DNA from: Rhodoferax sp. AJA081-3
GTDB lineage: Bacteria; Pseudomonadota; Gammaproteobacteria; Burkholderiales; Burkholderiaceae_C
Direction: 5' to 3'
Length of the DNA: 64,000 nt
Assembly (NCBI RefSeq): GCF_017798165.1
Contig: NZ_CP059068.1
Location: 5,022,001-5,086,000, forward strand
The translations under genes were made by a program, and so were the position numbers. The notes beneath the pieces are model-generated. The model ran no database searches and was not told the origin of the DNA. It saw only the letters and a list, made by a program, of their open reading frames with translations. Numbering within the stretch: position 1 is the first letter of the stretch; each line of letters begins with the position of its first letter. Shown here piece by piece: positions 27,003 to 35,919 of this stretch.

Positions 27003-28279
27003 GCATGCCGTTCCCCCCCATGCAACCCCGCATGAACCGCCGCGCAGTGCTGGCCAGCGGTGCGCTCGCCGCAGCGGGCGTACGCGCCCAGGCACCGGTT
27101 GTACTCCATGTGGCTGCCTTTCCGTTGGTCGACGAGATCGCCCGCGCTGCATTGCCACTGTGGCGCAAGATACACCCCGAGGTTGAGGTTAGGATTCAAA
27201 CCCGGCAGTACCAGGATCACCACACGGCCATGACAACGGCCTTGTCCACCTCCGGCAATCTGCCGGATGTGATGGTGCTGGAGGCCAGCTTCCTAGGCCG
27301 GTTTTCACAAGGTGCGGGGCTCGAAGACCTGTCGCGCGAGCCGTTTGCCATTGGGCGTTTCCAGGACCGCATGGTGCCCTTTGCGTACCAGCAAGCCACC
27401 AACAGCAGAGGTTCGGTCGTGGGCATGCCCACCGACATTGGCCCCGGCACCTTGTTGTACCGCAAGGATATTCTGGAGCGCGCGGGCGTGGGCGAGGACG
27501 AGCTGACACGCTCATGGGATAGTTACGTCGCTGCAGGTGTACGCATCAAGGCAAAGACCGGTGCGTATCTGATTGGCACCGTGCAAAGTATCAAGGACAT
27601 CCTGATCCGCTCCGGGATCAAACCGGGGGAGGGCCAATACTTTGACAAGGATTCCAACGTGCTGGTCACGTCCGATCGTTTTGTGCGCGCCTTTGAAGTC
27701 GCCCGCGAGGCGCGCAGCAACAAGCTCGACGCCCGCACCACGGCGTGGTCCAACGAATGGTCTGAGGGTTTCAAACGGGGCACCGTCGCCACCGAAGTGA
27801 CAGGTGCGTGGATGGTGGGGCAGCTCAGTAACTGGGTGGCCCCTAAAACCACCGGCCTGTGGCGCGCTGCGGCGCTGCCGGAGGGTTCTACCGTGTCGTA
27901 CGGGGGGTCGTTCTATTCCATCCCACGCCGTTCCGACCCTACGCGCAAAGCCCTGGCTTGGGAGTTTATTCAGTTCATGACCCTGAACCGCGACCGCCAG
28001 CTGGAGGCCTTCACCCAATACGATGCGTTTCCAGCGCTGTTGGACGCCCACAATGCACCTTTTTTTGAGGAGCCATTGGCGTTCCTGGGTGGGCAAAAGG
28101 CGCGTGTGTTGTGGCGCGAGACCGCCCGCAAGATCACAGCAGTTCAGGTGCACAAACAAAGCTCATTTGCGGACGAAGTCATCAATACCGAACTGGACAA
28201 GGTAATGCTCAACGGCAAGCGTATTCGCACCGCCTTGGGCGATGCGCAACGCCTGTTGGAGCAACGCGCGCACCGCTAA
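26999..28279 (+). CDS. Sugar ABC transporter substrate-binding protein of the glucan locus
   Basis: A 426-residue family-1 extracellular binding protein. Its ATG overlaps the halogenase stop as ATGA, showing translational coupling. The N terminus MNRRAVLASGALAAAGVRAQA (quoted in part) has a twin-arginine-like export signal. LPDVMVLEASFLG, GMPTDIGPGTLLYRKDIL and WSNEWSEGFKRGTVA are typical of oligosaccharide binders. Its permease and ATPase partners are not in this operon but in the convergent minus-strand operon at 32.6-36.8 kb, under the same LacI-type operators. It probably binds the periplasmic oligosaccharide released or imported by the TonB receptor. Confidence 0.88.
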   Translation: MSMPFPPMQPRMNRRAVLASGALAAAGVRAQAPVVLHVAAFPLVDEIARAALPLWRKIHPEVEVRIQTRQYQDHHTAMTTALSTSGNLPDVMVLEASFLGRFSQGAGLEDLSREPFAIGRFQDRMVPFAYQQATNSRGSVVGMPTDIGPGTLLYRKDILERAGVGEDELTRSWDSYVAAGVRIKAKTGAYLIGTVQSIKDILIRSGIKPGEGQYFDKDSNVLVTSDRFVRAFEVAREARSNKLDARTTAWSNEWSEGFKRGTVATEVTGAWMVGQLSNWVAPKTTGLWRAAALPEGSTVSYGGSFYSIPRRSDPTRKALAWEFIQFMTLNRDRQLEAFTQYDAFPALLDAHNAPFFEEPLAFLGGQKARVLWRETARKITAVQVHKQSSFADEVINTELDKVMLNGKRIRTALGDAQRLLEQRAHR

Positions 28280-28296
28280 AGTCACTGAAAGCATCC

Positions 28297-29142
28297 ATGC
28301 CACGAATCCTCTCTTTGTCCCTTTGCCTTATGGCGCTGGCGCTCACTGCTTGCAGCGGTGTGGGTAGCGTTTCTTCCATGACAACAAGCCCCACGACGAT
28401 CTCCGTGCCTGCCGACCATGTGCTGGTGTGGTCAGATGAGTTTGCAAATGATGGTTTGCCTGATGCCACCAAGTGGGTGCACGAGACCGGTCGCAACAAA
28501 GAGGGCTGGTACAACAATGAGAAACAGTATTACAGCGGACCACGTCTGGAGAACGCCCAGGTCCACAACGGCGTGTTGACGATCACAGCCCGCAAAGAGT
28601 CCAATTCAGACCAAACCGACTGGGGTGGGCAGGCCTATTCGTCCACGCGGCTGGCTACTCTGGGCAAAAAGGATTGGACCTATGGCTTCTTCGATATCCG
28701 CGCTAAGCTGCCGTGCGGCAAGGGCACGTGGCCTGCCATTTGGATGGTGGGCAGCCGGGGCGCATGGCCTGCAGGTGGCGAACTGGACATCATGGAGTGG
28801 GTGGGCAGCAAGCCAGAGCGCATGTTCAGCACAGTGCACACCACAGCGGGCAGCGGGGGCAACGGCAAAGGGGCCGATGCTCCCATAGCAGATGCGTGCA
28901 ACACCTTCCACAACTACCAGATGTATTGGACGGCGCAGCAGGTTATTTTTGCGGTCGATGGGAAAGTCCATTTCATCTACAAAAATCCGGGGACGGGTGT
29001 AGACGCCTGGCCCTTTGATGCCCCGCAGTTCATGATATTGAACGTGGCGATTGGCGGGGACCTGGGTGGTGCGGTGGACGACGCTGTTTTCCCGGTTCAG
29101 ATGGATGTTGAATATGTTCGTATCTACCAAAAATCCAAATGA
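28297..29142 (+). CDS. GH16 beta-1,3-glucanase (laminarinase-like) lipoprotein
   Basis: A 281-residue lipoprotein: signal with lipobox LTAC (Cys19), then a short serine/threonine-rich linker and a GH16 catalytic domain. The catalytic motif is GELDIMEW with Glu162 as nucleophile, Asp164 and Glu167 as acid/base; this ExDxxE form is the one found in beta-1,3(4)-glucanases. Aromatic residues in TWPAIWM and WPAGGE fit the glucan-binding cleft. The enzyme would act on the outer leaflet of the envelope or at the cell surface, cutting laminarin or similar beta-1,3-glucan into oligosaccharides for the TonB receptor. ATG 28297 was chosen because it gives the lipoprotein signal; it is 17 bases after the previous stop. 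Confidence 0.92.
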   Translation: MPRILSLSLCLMALALTACSGVGSVSSMTTSPTTISVPADHVLVWSDEFANDGLPDATKWVHETGRNKEGWYNNEKQYYSGPRLENAQVHNGVLTITARKESNSDQTDWGGQAYSSTRLATLGKKDWTYGFFDIRAKLPCGKGTWPAIWMVGSRGAWPAGGELDIMEWVGSKPERMFSTVHTTAGSGGNGKGADAPIADACNTFHNYQMYWTAQQVIFAVDGKVHFIYKNPGTGVDAWPFDAPQFMILNVAIGGDLGGAVDDAVFPVQMDVEYVRIYQKSK

Positions 29143-29184
29143 CACTATGGATAGATTGCTATAAGAGTTAGCGGAACCAAAACA

Positions 29185-30396
29185 ATGCACACGGCCATGA
29201 ATACGACCGAGATTTTTCTTCTCGCGATGCTGCTGATCTTTTCAATCCCCTATTTGATCTGGCGGTTGGGCAAGACGGACTATTACGCGCCTCTGGTGGT
29301 CGTGCAGATCATTGCCGGCATCCTGCTCGGACCGGGTGTCTTGGGTGCCGCGTTTCCGGAGTATTACAAGTTCGTCTTCAACCCAGCTGTGATCCAGTCG
29401 TTGAACGGCATTGCGTGGTGGGCAGTGATGATTTTTGTGATGATCGCTGGTATCGAGCTGGATTTGAAGAAAGCCTGGGAGCACCGCCGTGAAAGCAGCA
29501 TCACCGCCGGCCTCGCGTTGGGTATGCCGCTGCTGTTTGGATGCGCGGCTGCGGCGGGCATGTTGGGCTACGCGGGCTGGATCGGCCCCAAGGCCATGAC
29601 CTGGCAATTCATCATGGGCGTGGGCATGGCGTGTGCTGTGACCGCGCTACCCATTCTGATTCTGTTGATGGAAAAGCTGGAGATCCTGCGCCAGCCGATT
29701 GGTCAGCGCATCTTGCGTTATGCCAGCGTGGATGACATCGCTATCTGGGGTGTGCTGGCCGTCATCTTGCTGGATTGGGACCGCATGGGGCGCCAAGTGG
29801 GATTCCTGTTTGTCTTTGCCTTAGCCACCGTGGTGTACCGGCGCGTCATGGTCAAGCTGGAAGAGAGCGACCGCTGGTATGTGGGTTTGATCTGGCTGGC
29901 GGTTTGCGGATTTGGCGCAGATTGGGCCGGCCTGCATTTCATGGTGGGTGCATTCCTGGCCGGAGCCGTGATGGATGCGCATTGGTTCAACCAGGAGAAG
30001 ATGGACCTGATGCGCCACCATGTGCTGCTGGCCATCATGCCGGTGTTTTTCTTGAGCACCGGACTGCGCACGAACTGGGCCGTCGGTGGCTCGGCCGTGT
30101 TCATTGCGGCCGCCGTTTTGCTGGTCGCTTCGGTGGCTGGCAAGCTGATGGGAATTCAGCTCGCAGGCAAGATTCTGAAGTGGGAGAAGGGAGAGGCCAG
30201 CATCATTGGCTGGCTGCTCCAGACCAAGGCGTTGATCATGATCATCTTCGCCAACATCCTGCTCGATAAACAAGTCATTACCAGTGAAACCTTTACCGCG
30301 CTGCTACTGATGGCCATTGCCAGCACCATGTTGACCGTGCCGGTGGTTTATCCCAAACTGCAGCGCTTGCGGGAGATCATCTTTCGCTCGAAATGA
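29185..30396 (+). CDS. Cation:proton antiporter (CPA2/KefB-like, Na+/H+ exchanger domain)
   Basis: An integral membrane protein of 403 residues with about 12 hydrophobic spans and the Na+/H+ exchanger fold; GILLGPGVLG, an acidic MIAGIELDLKKAW and the later GAFLAGAVMDA are characteristic. There is no cytoplasmic RCK/TrkA-N domain, so it is shorter than KefB/KefC. It lies between the GH16 and NodB genes, the latter starting as an ATGA overlap, so it is probably cotranscribed with the glucan operon. It may adjust pH or ion balance when sugar uptake is proton-driven, but a functional link to glucan use is only inferred. An alternative start is ATG 29197. Confidence 0.82.
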   Translation: MHTAMNTTEIFLLAMLLIFSIPYLIWRLGKTDYYAPLVVVQIIAGILLGPGVLGAAFPEYYKFVFNPAVIQSLNGIAWWAVMIFVMIAGIELDLKKAWEHRRESSITAGLALGMPLLFGCAAAAGMLGYAGWIGPKAMTWQFIMGVGMACAVTALPILILLMEKLEILRQPIGQRILRYASVDDIAIWGVLAVILLDWDRMGRQVGFLFVFALATVVYRRVMVKLEESDRWYVGLIWLAVCGFGADWAGLHFMVGAFLAGAVMDAHWFNQEKMDLMRHHVLLAIMPVFFLSTGLRTNWAVGGSAVFIAAAVLLVASVAGKLMGIQLAGKILKWEKGEASIIGWLLQTKALIMIIFANILLDKQVITSETFTALLLMAIASTMLTVPVVYPKLQRLREIIFRSK

Positions 30397-31235
30397 GAGC
30401 AGATCGTTCCCACGCCCGCAGGGTGCGCGTGTTTGCCCTCGCCATGCTTATCTCTGTGGCCGCTCAGGCACAGTCGTTGCCATCGCCACTGGTCTGGCCC
30501 CATCAGGCCCGTGCGGCCGTCAGCCTGGCATATGACGACGCACTGGATTCGCAGCTCGACATTGCTGTGCCGGCGCTGAACCGGCATGGCTTGAAGGCCA
30601 GCTTCTATCTGACCTTGGGCAGTGACACCGTCCGTGAGCGGATGGCGGAATGGAGGGAGGTGGCGGCCCAAGGGCATGAGCTGGGCAACCACACCCTGTT
30701 CCACCAATGCGCCGGCTCGGCGCCTGACAGGGGTTGGGTCAGCGCGGACAACGATCTGGACACCACCCGCGCAACACAGCTGGTGGCCCAGGTTCGTGTG
30801 GGAAACACGCTTTTGCAGGCCCTGGATGGGCGGCAGGAGCGTACTTTTGCCGCACCCTGTGGCGATTTGCGGGCGTCCGGTGAGCCCTACCTACAAGCGC
30901 TCAAGGCGGATTTCGTTGCCATGAAGTCTGCATTCGGGGGTGTGGTGGCCGACATGCAGACACTGGACCCCTATGCAGTGGGGGTCGAAGTGGTGTCAGA
31001 TACCACGGGTGCCCAATTGATTGCCTTGGTGGAGCGTGCAGCGGCGGCTGGCACCATGGTCAACATCACCTTCCACGGCGTAGGTGGTGACTACCTGGCC
31101 GTGTCCCGCCAGGCGCATGAGGAACTGCTGCACCACCTGGCAAGCCACCGCGCGATCTACTGGACGGACACCTTTGTGAACATCATGCAGTATGTCAAGG
31201 CGCAGCGCATCCCGCAAGCACATAGGTCGCAATAG
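30393..31235 (+). CDS. NodB-type polysaccharide deacetylase
   Basis: A 280-residue secreted protein (signal peptide ending SVAAQAQ). The NodB motifs are visible: motif 1 AYDDA with Asp48 (base) and Asp49 (metal), motif 2 HELGNHTLFH with His100 and His104 (metal), a later AAPCGD and C-terminal TFHGVGG that substitutes for the usual HD motif. Family members remove N- or O-acetyl groups from glycans. Its ATG overlaps the antiporter stop (ATGA), so it is the last gene of the plus operon. Its end overlaps the convergent GH30 gene by 41 bp. In this locus, removing acetyl groups from acetylated beta-glucan is a reasonable guess; peptidoglycan is an alternative substrate. Confidence 0.83.
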   Translation: MRADRSHARRVRVFALAMLISVAAQAQSLPSPLVWPHQARAAVSLAYDDALDSQLDIAVPALNRHGLKASFYLTLGSDTVRERMAEWREVAAQGHELGNHTLFHQCAGSAPDRGWVSADNDLDTTRATQLVAQVRVGNTLLQALDGRQERTFAAPCGDLRASGEPYLQALKADFVAMKSAFGGVVADMQTLDPYAVGVEVVSDTTGAQLIALVERAAAAGTMVNITFHGVGGDYLAVSRQAHEELLHHLASHRAIYWTDTFVNIMQYVKAQRIPQAHRSQ

Positions 31236-32577
31236 CCCGCGCGGGGAGTTCGGTGGCGCAATGGGAATCTTTTAAACGCAGTGTGAATGTGAGCGTTTTT
31301 TCGGTGCGGTTCATCACAACGACCGCAGCGCTGCCATCGGGGTTGACAAAGGCCGTGGTTTCCAGGTCGTGGATGCTGGCGGCACACAATACCCGGCGTG
31401 CGCCCGGTTGGATGAATCGGCTGAAATGCCCGATGTAGGCAAACGAGTTTTGGTGCAACAGGTTTCCGGTCGCGCCGTCCGCAAGGATGGGGGCGCTGCA
31501 GAGGTTGCCCACGTGGTTGGGACCACCGGTTTCGTTCAGCAGCAGGTTCCAGTCGATCCACCCCGTGGTCCAGCGGTTGAGATCATTGATCATCGACCTT
31601 CCATACCGCTCTCCCAAGGCCCATGAGCCGTGGTGCGGGCCACCCTCCTGGCAGCCTTCGGTGAACAACAGAGCCTTGTCGGGCCAGGCGTCGTGCACCA
31701 GTTGCACATGGTCAAAGTGGTCTTCGCCGTACCAATGAAAGCCGCAACCCCACACGTACTGCGCAGCCTGCGGGTCGGAGTAGACCACGCTGACGCGTTC
31801 CACCATCAGGTCGCGGTTGTGGTCCCAGATGACGATGTTGATGTGCCCCAATCCGGCGTTCTGTAGAGCGGGCCCCAAATGGTCGCGCACAAAATCGCGC
31901 TCCTCTTCGGCGGTGTAGATACACGAGTCCCAGCGCTGGGTGGCCATGGGCTCGTTTTGCACGGATACGCCCCACACCGGCACACCTTCGGCTTCATAGG
32001 CGCGGATAAAGCGTACAAAACACTGTGCCCATGCCGCTGCATACTCGGGCAGCAGTTTTCCGCCGTTGTTCATCGTGCCGTTGGACTTCATCCACGCGGG
32101 CGGGCTCCAGGGTGACACCAGCAGTTGCAAAGGACGTGCCGATACCTTTTGCGCCGCCTTGATGAAAGGCAACAGGGCCTCTCGGTCCCGATCAATCGTG
32201 AAGTGTTTCAGATCCACATCACCCGGCATGTCGGCATGGGCGTAGTTGCCCAGTGCAAAGTCACAGCTGTTCATGTGTACCCGGCACAGGCTGTATCCGT
32301 GGCCTTGTATGGGGTGAAAGTAGTCACGTAACACCTGCTCCGCCTTCTCTTGGGGCAGCGCCTTCCAGACGGTTGCAGCCGCCTCGGTGAATGCGGCGCC
32401 AAAACCCAGTAACCCCTGGAACTTGCGATCCGGGTTGACCAGTACGTGTGGCAGATCCAGCGGCGCTGGCTTGGAGCGGTCCATCGCCAGATTGGGTTGC
32501 ACAGCGAGGTGCTGGCCGCCGCTGTCTTTGGCGGTCAGGTAATGTTGAACCAGGGTAGGCGTTGCAGAGTGGGGCAT
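31195..32577 (-). CDS. GH30 glycoside hydrolase (glucosylceramidase-like; beta-glucanase candidate)
   Basis: A 460-residue GH30 enzyme with a TIM-barrel core and C-terminal beta domain. The acid/base is Glu209 in SVQNEP and the nucleophile Glu307 in LLFTEG; other hallmarks are GFGAAFTEAAATVW, SPWSPPAWMKS and GFHWYGEDHF. GH30 subfamily enzymes with these motifs hydrolyse beta-1,6-glucan or beta-glucosides. No signal peptide is visible, so it should act in the cytoplasm on imported oligosaccharides, for example beta-1,6-branched laminari-oligomers. It is the last gene of the minus-strand operon and its 3' end overlaps the deacetylase gene of the opposing operon. Confidence 0.9.
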   Translation of the reverse strand: MPHSATPTLVQHYLTAKDSGGQHLAVQPNLAMDRSKPAPLDLPHVLVNPDRKFQGLLGFGAAFTEAAATVWKALPQEKAEQVLRDYFHPIQGHGYSLCRVHMNSCDFALGNYAHADMPGDVDLKHFTIDRDREALLPFIKAAQKVSARPLQLLVSPWSPPAWMKSNGTMNNGGKLLPEYAAAWAQCFVRFIRAYEAEGVPVWGVSVQNEPMATQRWDSCIYTAEEERDFVRDHLGPALQNAGLGHINIVIWDHNRDLMVERVSVVYSDPQAAQYVWGCGFHWYGEDHFDHVQLVHDAWPDKALLFTEGCQEGGPHHGSWALGERYGRSMINDLNRWTTGWIDWNLLLNETGGPNHVGNLCSAPILADGATGNLLHQNSFAYIGHFSRFIQPGARRVLCAASIHDLETTAFVNPDGSAAVVVMNRTEKTLTFTLRLKDSHCATELPARAIATYVLAGCAAP

Positions 32578-32603
32578 GGGGAAACGTTCGGCGGGTCTCG
32601 GGC

Positions 32604-33671
32604 TTATGGGGCGGTGATCAATAGCCCCTGGCTGTCAAACGCCAGGGCCTTGGCGACGGCTGTTGTCGTCAGTCCGACGGTTTGCCCTGCGGCCAGTACA
32701 CCTTCGCTGCTTGCAATCTTTGCGATCAACAGGCTTGCAATGCCCTCCACACGCAGGTGCACCATCAACGCGTCGCCCAGTTGCTCAACCAGTTCGACCG
32801 TGGCCGGAACGCCGTCCGCGGGCGAACCTACACCCACATGCTCGGGGCGTATACCCACGCGGTGGACACCTGGTTGCTGGCCTGTGGTCAGGCGCCTCCA
32901 CAGCGCCTGGTGTGGCGCAGCGGACGAGCCGGCTTGGGGCTGGTCAATGAAGTTGATGCGGGGTGATCCTATGAACCCGGCCACAAACTCGTTGGCGGGC
33001 CGGTTGTACAGGTCCATGGGGCCACCAATCTGCTCGATCTTGCCCTGGTTGAATACTGCAATGCGGTCACCCATGGTCATGGCTTCCACTTGGTCGTGGG
33101 TGACGTAAACCATGGTGGTGCGCAGCTCTTTGTGCAGGCGTGACAGCTCGATGCGCATGTTCACGCGCAGGGCCGCATCCAGATTGGACAGGGGTTCGTC
33201 AAACAGGAAAACCTTGGGCTTGCGTACGATGGCACGGCCAATGGCCACCCGCTGGCGTTGGCCACCGGAGAGCTCCTTGGGGTAACGGCCCAGCAGGTCG
33301 GTGATGCGCAGAATTTCCGCCGCGCGGCCCACCTGCTCGTTGCGCTGTGCCTTGGAGACACCTGCCATCTTCAGCGCAAAACCCATGTTCTCTGCCACGG
33401 TCATGTGGGGGTACAGCGCATAGCTTTGGAACACCATGGCGGCGCCGCGGTCGGCAGGGCGCAGATCATTGGCGCGCTGGCCATCGATCAGCAGATCACC
33501 ACTGGTGATGTCTTCCAGCCCGGCAATCATGCGCAGCGTGGTGGATTTTCCGCAGCCCGAAGGGCCGACGAAGACGAGGAATTCGCCCTCCCGAACGTCC
33601 AGGTCAATCCCGCGAATAACCTCTATCGAGTCGTAACTTTTGCGGATACCCCGCAGTGAAACCTGGCCCAT
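32604..33671 (-). CDS. ABC transporter ATP-binding protein (MsmK/UgpC type) of the glucan locus
   Basis: The 355-residue ATPase has Walker A GPSGCGKST, Q-loop FQSYALYP, signature LSGGQRQRVAIGRA, Walker B KVFLFDEPLSNLD and switch VTHDQVEAM, plus the MalK-like C-terminal domain. It starts at ATG 33671, 23 bases after the GH1 gene; the frame is open further but that would run into the GH1 gene. It energises the two permeases of this operon, with the binding protein encoded in the opposite operon at 26999-28279. It is clearly related to the ATPase at 9966-11033 but not identical. Confidence 0.92.
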   Translation of the reverse strand: MGQVSLRGIRKSYDSIEVIRGIDLDVREGEFLVFVGPSGCGKSTTLRMIAGLEDITSGDLLIDGQRANDLRPADRGAAMVFQSYALYPHMTVAENMGFALKMAGVSKAQRNEQVGRAAEILRITDLLGRYPKELSGGQRQRVAIGRAIVRKPKVFLFDEPLSNLDAALRVNMRIELSRLHKELRTTMVYVTHDQVEAMTMGDRIAVFNQGKIEQIGGPMDLYNRPANEFVAGFIGSPRINFIDQPQAGSSAAPHQALWRRLTTGQQPGVHRVGIRPEHVGVGSPADGVPATVELVEQLGDALMVHLRVEGIASLLIAKIASSEGVLAAGQTVGLTTTAVAKALAFDSQGLLITAP

Positions 33672-33694
33672 GGTGGTGCTGTCCTTGTCGGAAA

Positions 33695-35029
33695 TTATTC
33701 GGTCTGGCCCAGGAAACCCCGGTACCACAGGGCGCTGTCCTTGAGCGTGCGTACTTGGGTGTCGTAGTCCACATGCACGATGCCAAAACGCTTCTCGTAG
33801 CCAGACGCCCATTCAAAGTTGTCCATCAGACTCCACACCATATAACCTTGCATGCGCACACCTTGGCGCATGGCCTCGGCCACGGCTGCAATGTGGCGCT
33901 GGATGTAATGGGTACGCCCCTGGTCGTGCACGCGCCCATTCTCAAAGCTGTCTTTGAATGCGCCTCCGTTTTCGGTCACGTACAGCGGCGGCACGGCATA
34001 GTCGCGGTGCATACGCACCAGGAGTTCGGTCAGGCCTTCGGGGTAGACCTCCCATCCCATGTCCGTAATTTCCAGCCCGCTGGACTCTGTTTTCCACGAC
34101 TGGTCGGCGCTGACCACGGAGCGTGAGTAGTAGTTCACGCCCAGAAAGTCTATGGGCACTGCGATGTTCTGCAGGTCATCCGCCTGCACCTTCGGCGCAT
34201 CTACGCCCAGATGGTCCAGCACATCCTGCGGGTAGCGGGCTTTGAACAGTGGGTCCATGTACCAGCGTAGCAGGCGCCCGTCTTCCAGCTTGGCCTGTGT
34301 TGTGTCGGCATCACCTGAGGTGGCCGGGTGCATGGGTGACAGGTTGAGCACAATGCCTAACGTGGCCTTGCTACCCTGTGCCCGCAGGGCCTGCACCGCC
34401 AGGCCGTGGCTCAACAGCAGGTGGTGCGACACCTGGGCCGCGGTGGCGCGGTTCTTGATGCCCGGCGCAAACACGCCCGTCTCATGCCCCAGCACGGCCA
34501 TCACCCAGGGTTCGTTATGGGTGGCGATGGAGGATAAGCGGTCACCCATGCGGGCCTGTATGCCTTCGGCGTATTCCACAAAACGGTGCACGGTGTCACG
34601 GTGCGCCCAACCGCCCTTGGCCTGCAGGGCATCGGGCAAGTCCCAATGGTTCAACGTCAGGTAGGGTTTGATGCCCCGTTCCAGAAGGCCATCCACCAGG
34701 CCTTCGTAAAAATCCAGTCCCTTTGTATTCCAGGCACCATCGCCGGTGGGGCGTACCCGGGGCCAGGCGATGGAGAAGCGGTAGGCGTCCACGCCCAGGT
34801 TGGCAATCATGTCCAGGTCTGAGGCCCAGCGCGCGTAATGCTCGCAGGCGACGTCACCGTTGCTATTGTCGGCAATCACACCGGGTTGGCGGCAAAAGCT
34901 GTCCCAGATGGAGAGGCCCTTGCCATCCTGCAAGGGTGCTCCTTCGATCTGGAATGCGCTGGTGGCAACGCCCCACACAAAGTCGTCGGGAAACTGGGAT
35001 TTACTAAGTAGAGGCACAGGCGTGGTCAT
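33695..35029 (-). CDS. GH1 beta-glucosidase
   Basis: A 444-residue cytoplasmic enzyme with classical GH1 features: FVWGVATSAFQIEGA at the start, acid/base Glu173 in THNEPW, nucleophile Glu353 in YVTENGG and the aglycone/glycone signature WSLMDNFEWASGYEKRFG near the end. It would cleave terminal glucose from beta-1,3- or other beta-glucosides delivered by the ABC system. Starts at ATG 35029, 43 bases after the MalG-type permease; an in-frame upstream start would overlap that gene. No signal peptide. Confidence 0.95.
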   Translation of the reverse strand: MTTPVPLLSKSQFPDDFVWGVATSAFQIEGAPLQDGKGLSIWDSFCRQPGVIADNSNGDVACEHYARWASDLDMIANLGVDAYRFSIAWPRVRPTGDGAWNTKGLDFYEGLVDGLLERGIKPYLTLNHWDLPDALQAKGGWAHRDTVHRFVEYAEGIQARMGDRLSSIATHNEPWVMAVLGHETGVFAPGIKNRATAAQVSHHLLLSHGLAVQALRAQGSKATLGIVLNLSPMHPATSGDADTTQAKLEDGRLLRWYMDPLFKARYPQDVLDHLGVDAPKVQADDLQNIAVPIDFLGVNYYSRSVVSADQSWKTESSGLEITDMGWEVYPEGLTELLVRMHRDYAVPPLYVTENGGAFKDSFENGRVHDQGRTHYIQRHIAAVAEAMRQGVRMQGYMVWSLMDNFEWASGYEKRFGIVHVDYDTQVRTLKDSALWYRGFLGQTE

Positions 35030-35072
35030 GGATTCTGAAAAGAAAATGGATAGAAGGTGTGGCGCGCACGGT

Positions 35073-35897
35073 CTACTTGACAGCACCCACGGTCAAACCG
35101 GAAATGAGTTGTTTGGAGGAAATGACGAAGAGGACAATCAGCGGCAAGGTGGCAATGGCAGAACCCGCCATCAGCGCCCCCCACTCGGTATCCACCGGGC
35201 TTTGCAGGCTGCGCAAGGCCAGGGGCAGGGTGTACATGTCGGGCGAGCGCATCACGATCAGCGGCCCTATGAAGTTGTTCCAGGATGCAATGAAGGTGAT
35301 CAGGCCCAGCGTGCCCAGCGCAGGCTTGAGCAGCGGCAACACAATGCGCCAGTAGATGCCCAGCTCGCTGCAGCCATCCATACGGGCAGCCTCCACCAGC
35401 TCACGCGGGATGGACGAGGTAACAAATTGCCGCATCAAAAAGATGCCGAACGCGCTGGCTGCGCCCGGGATGTACAGCGCCCGTGGTTGGTCTATCCACC
35501 CCAGCAAGTCCATGATCATGAAGGTGGGAATCATGTTCATGAACGACGGCAGCAGCATGGTGCCCATGACCAGGCCAAAAAAGACGTTCTTGAAGCGGAA
35601 GTTAAACATCGCAAAGGCATAACCGCCCATGGAGCAGAACAGCAGCGTCAGCGCCGTGGACGCCAGTGCCACATACACACTCCAGCCCAGGTTGCGCCAG
35701 AAGGCTATCTTCTTGGTCAGGATGGCCAGGTTGTTGAAAAAGTCGTCGCCAAAAAACATGGGTGGCGGCAGGCTGAAGATTTCGGTGCGCGAATGGGTCG
35801 CAAAAACGAACATGAAATAGAAGGGTGCCAGCATGAACAACATGCCCACTCCCACGATGCAGTAGGCGGCCCACGGAGCCAGACGTTCGGTTTTCAT
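35073..35897 (-). CDS. ABC transporter permease (MalG type) of the glucan locus
   Basis: A 274-residue inner-membrane protein with six spans, starting with WAAYCIVGVGMLFMLAPFYF. The ATPase-docking EAA loop is ELVEAARMDGCSELGIYWRI. It is 22 bases behind the MalF-type permease and pairs with it. It is similar in type to the permease at 11075-11935, but this system is tied to the LacI-controlled glucan genes. Confidence 0.92.
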   Translation of the reverse strand: MKTERLAPWAAYCIVGVGMLFMLAPFYFMFVFATHSRTEIFSLPPPMFFGDDFFNNLAILTKKIAFWRNLGWSVYVALASTALTLLFCSMGGYAFAMFNFRFKNVFFGLVMGTMLLPSFMNMIPTFMIMDLLGWIDQPRALYIPGAASAFGIFLMRQFVTSSIPRELVEAARMDGCSELGIYWRIVLPLLKPALGTLGLITFIASWNNFIGPLIVMRSPDMYTLPLALRSLQSPVDTEWGALMAGSAIATLPLIVLFVISSKQLISGLTVGAVK

Positions 35898-35919
35898 AGG
35901 GCTGTTCTGTATGGGTCGT

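Noticed and set aside
29145..29175. ATTGCTATAAGAG motif after the GH16 gene, similar to the inside of the 44-bp element.
   Set aside because: The TAGCCC head is missing at the right distance.
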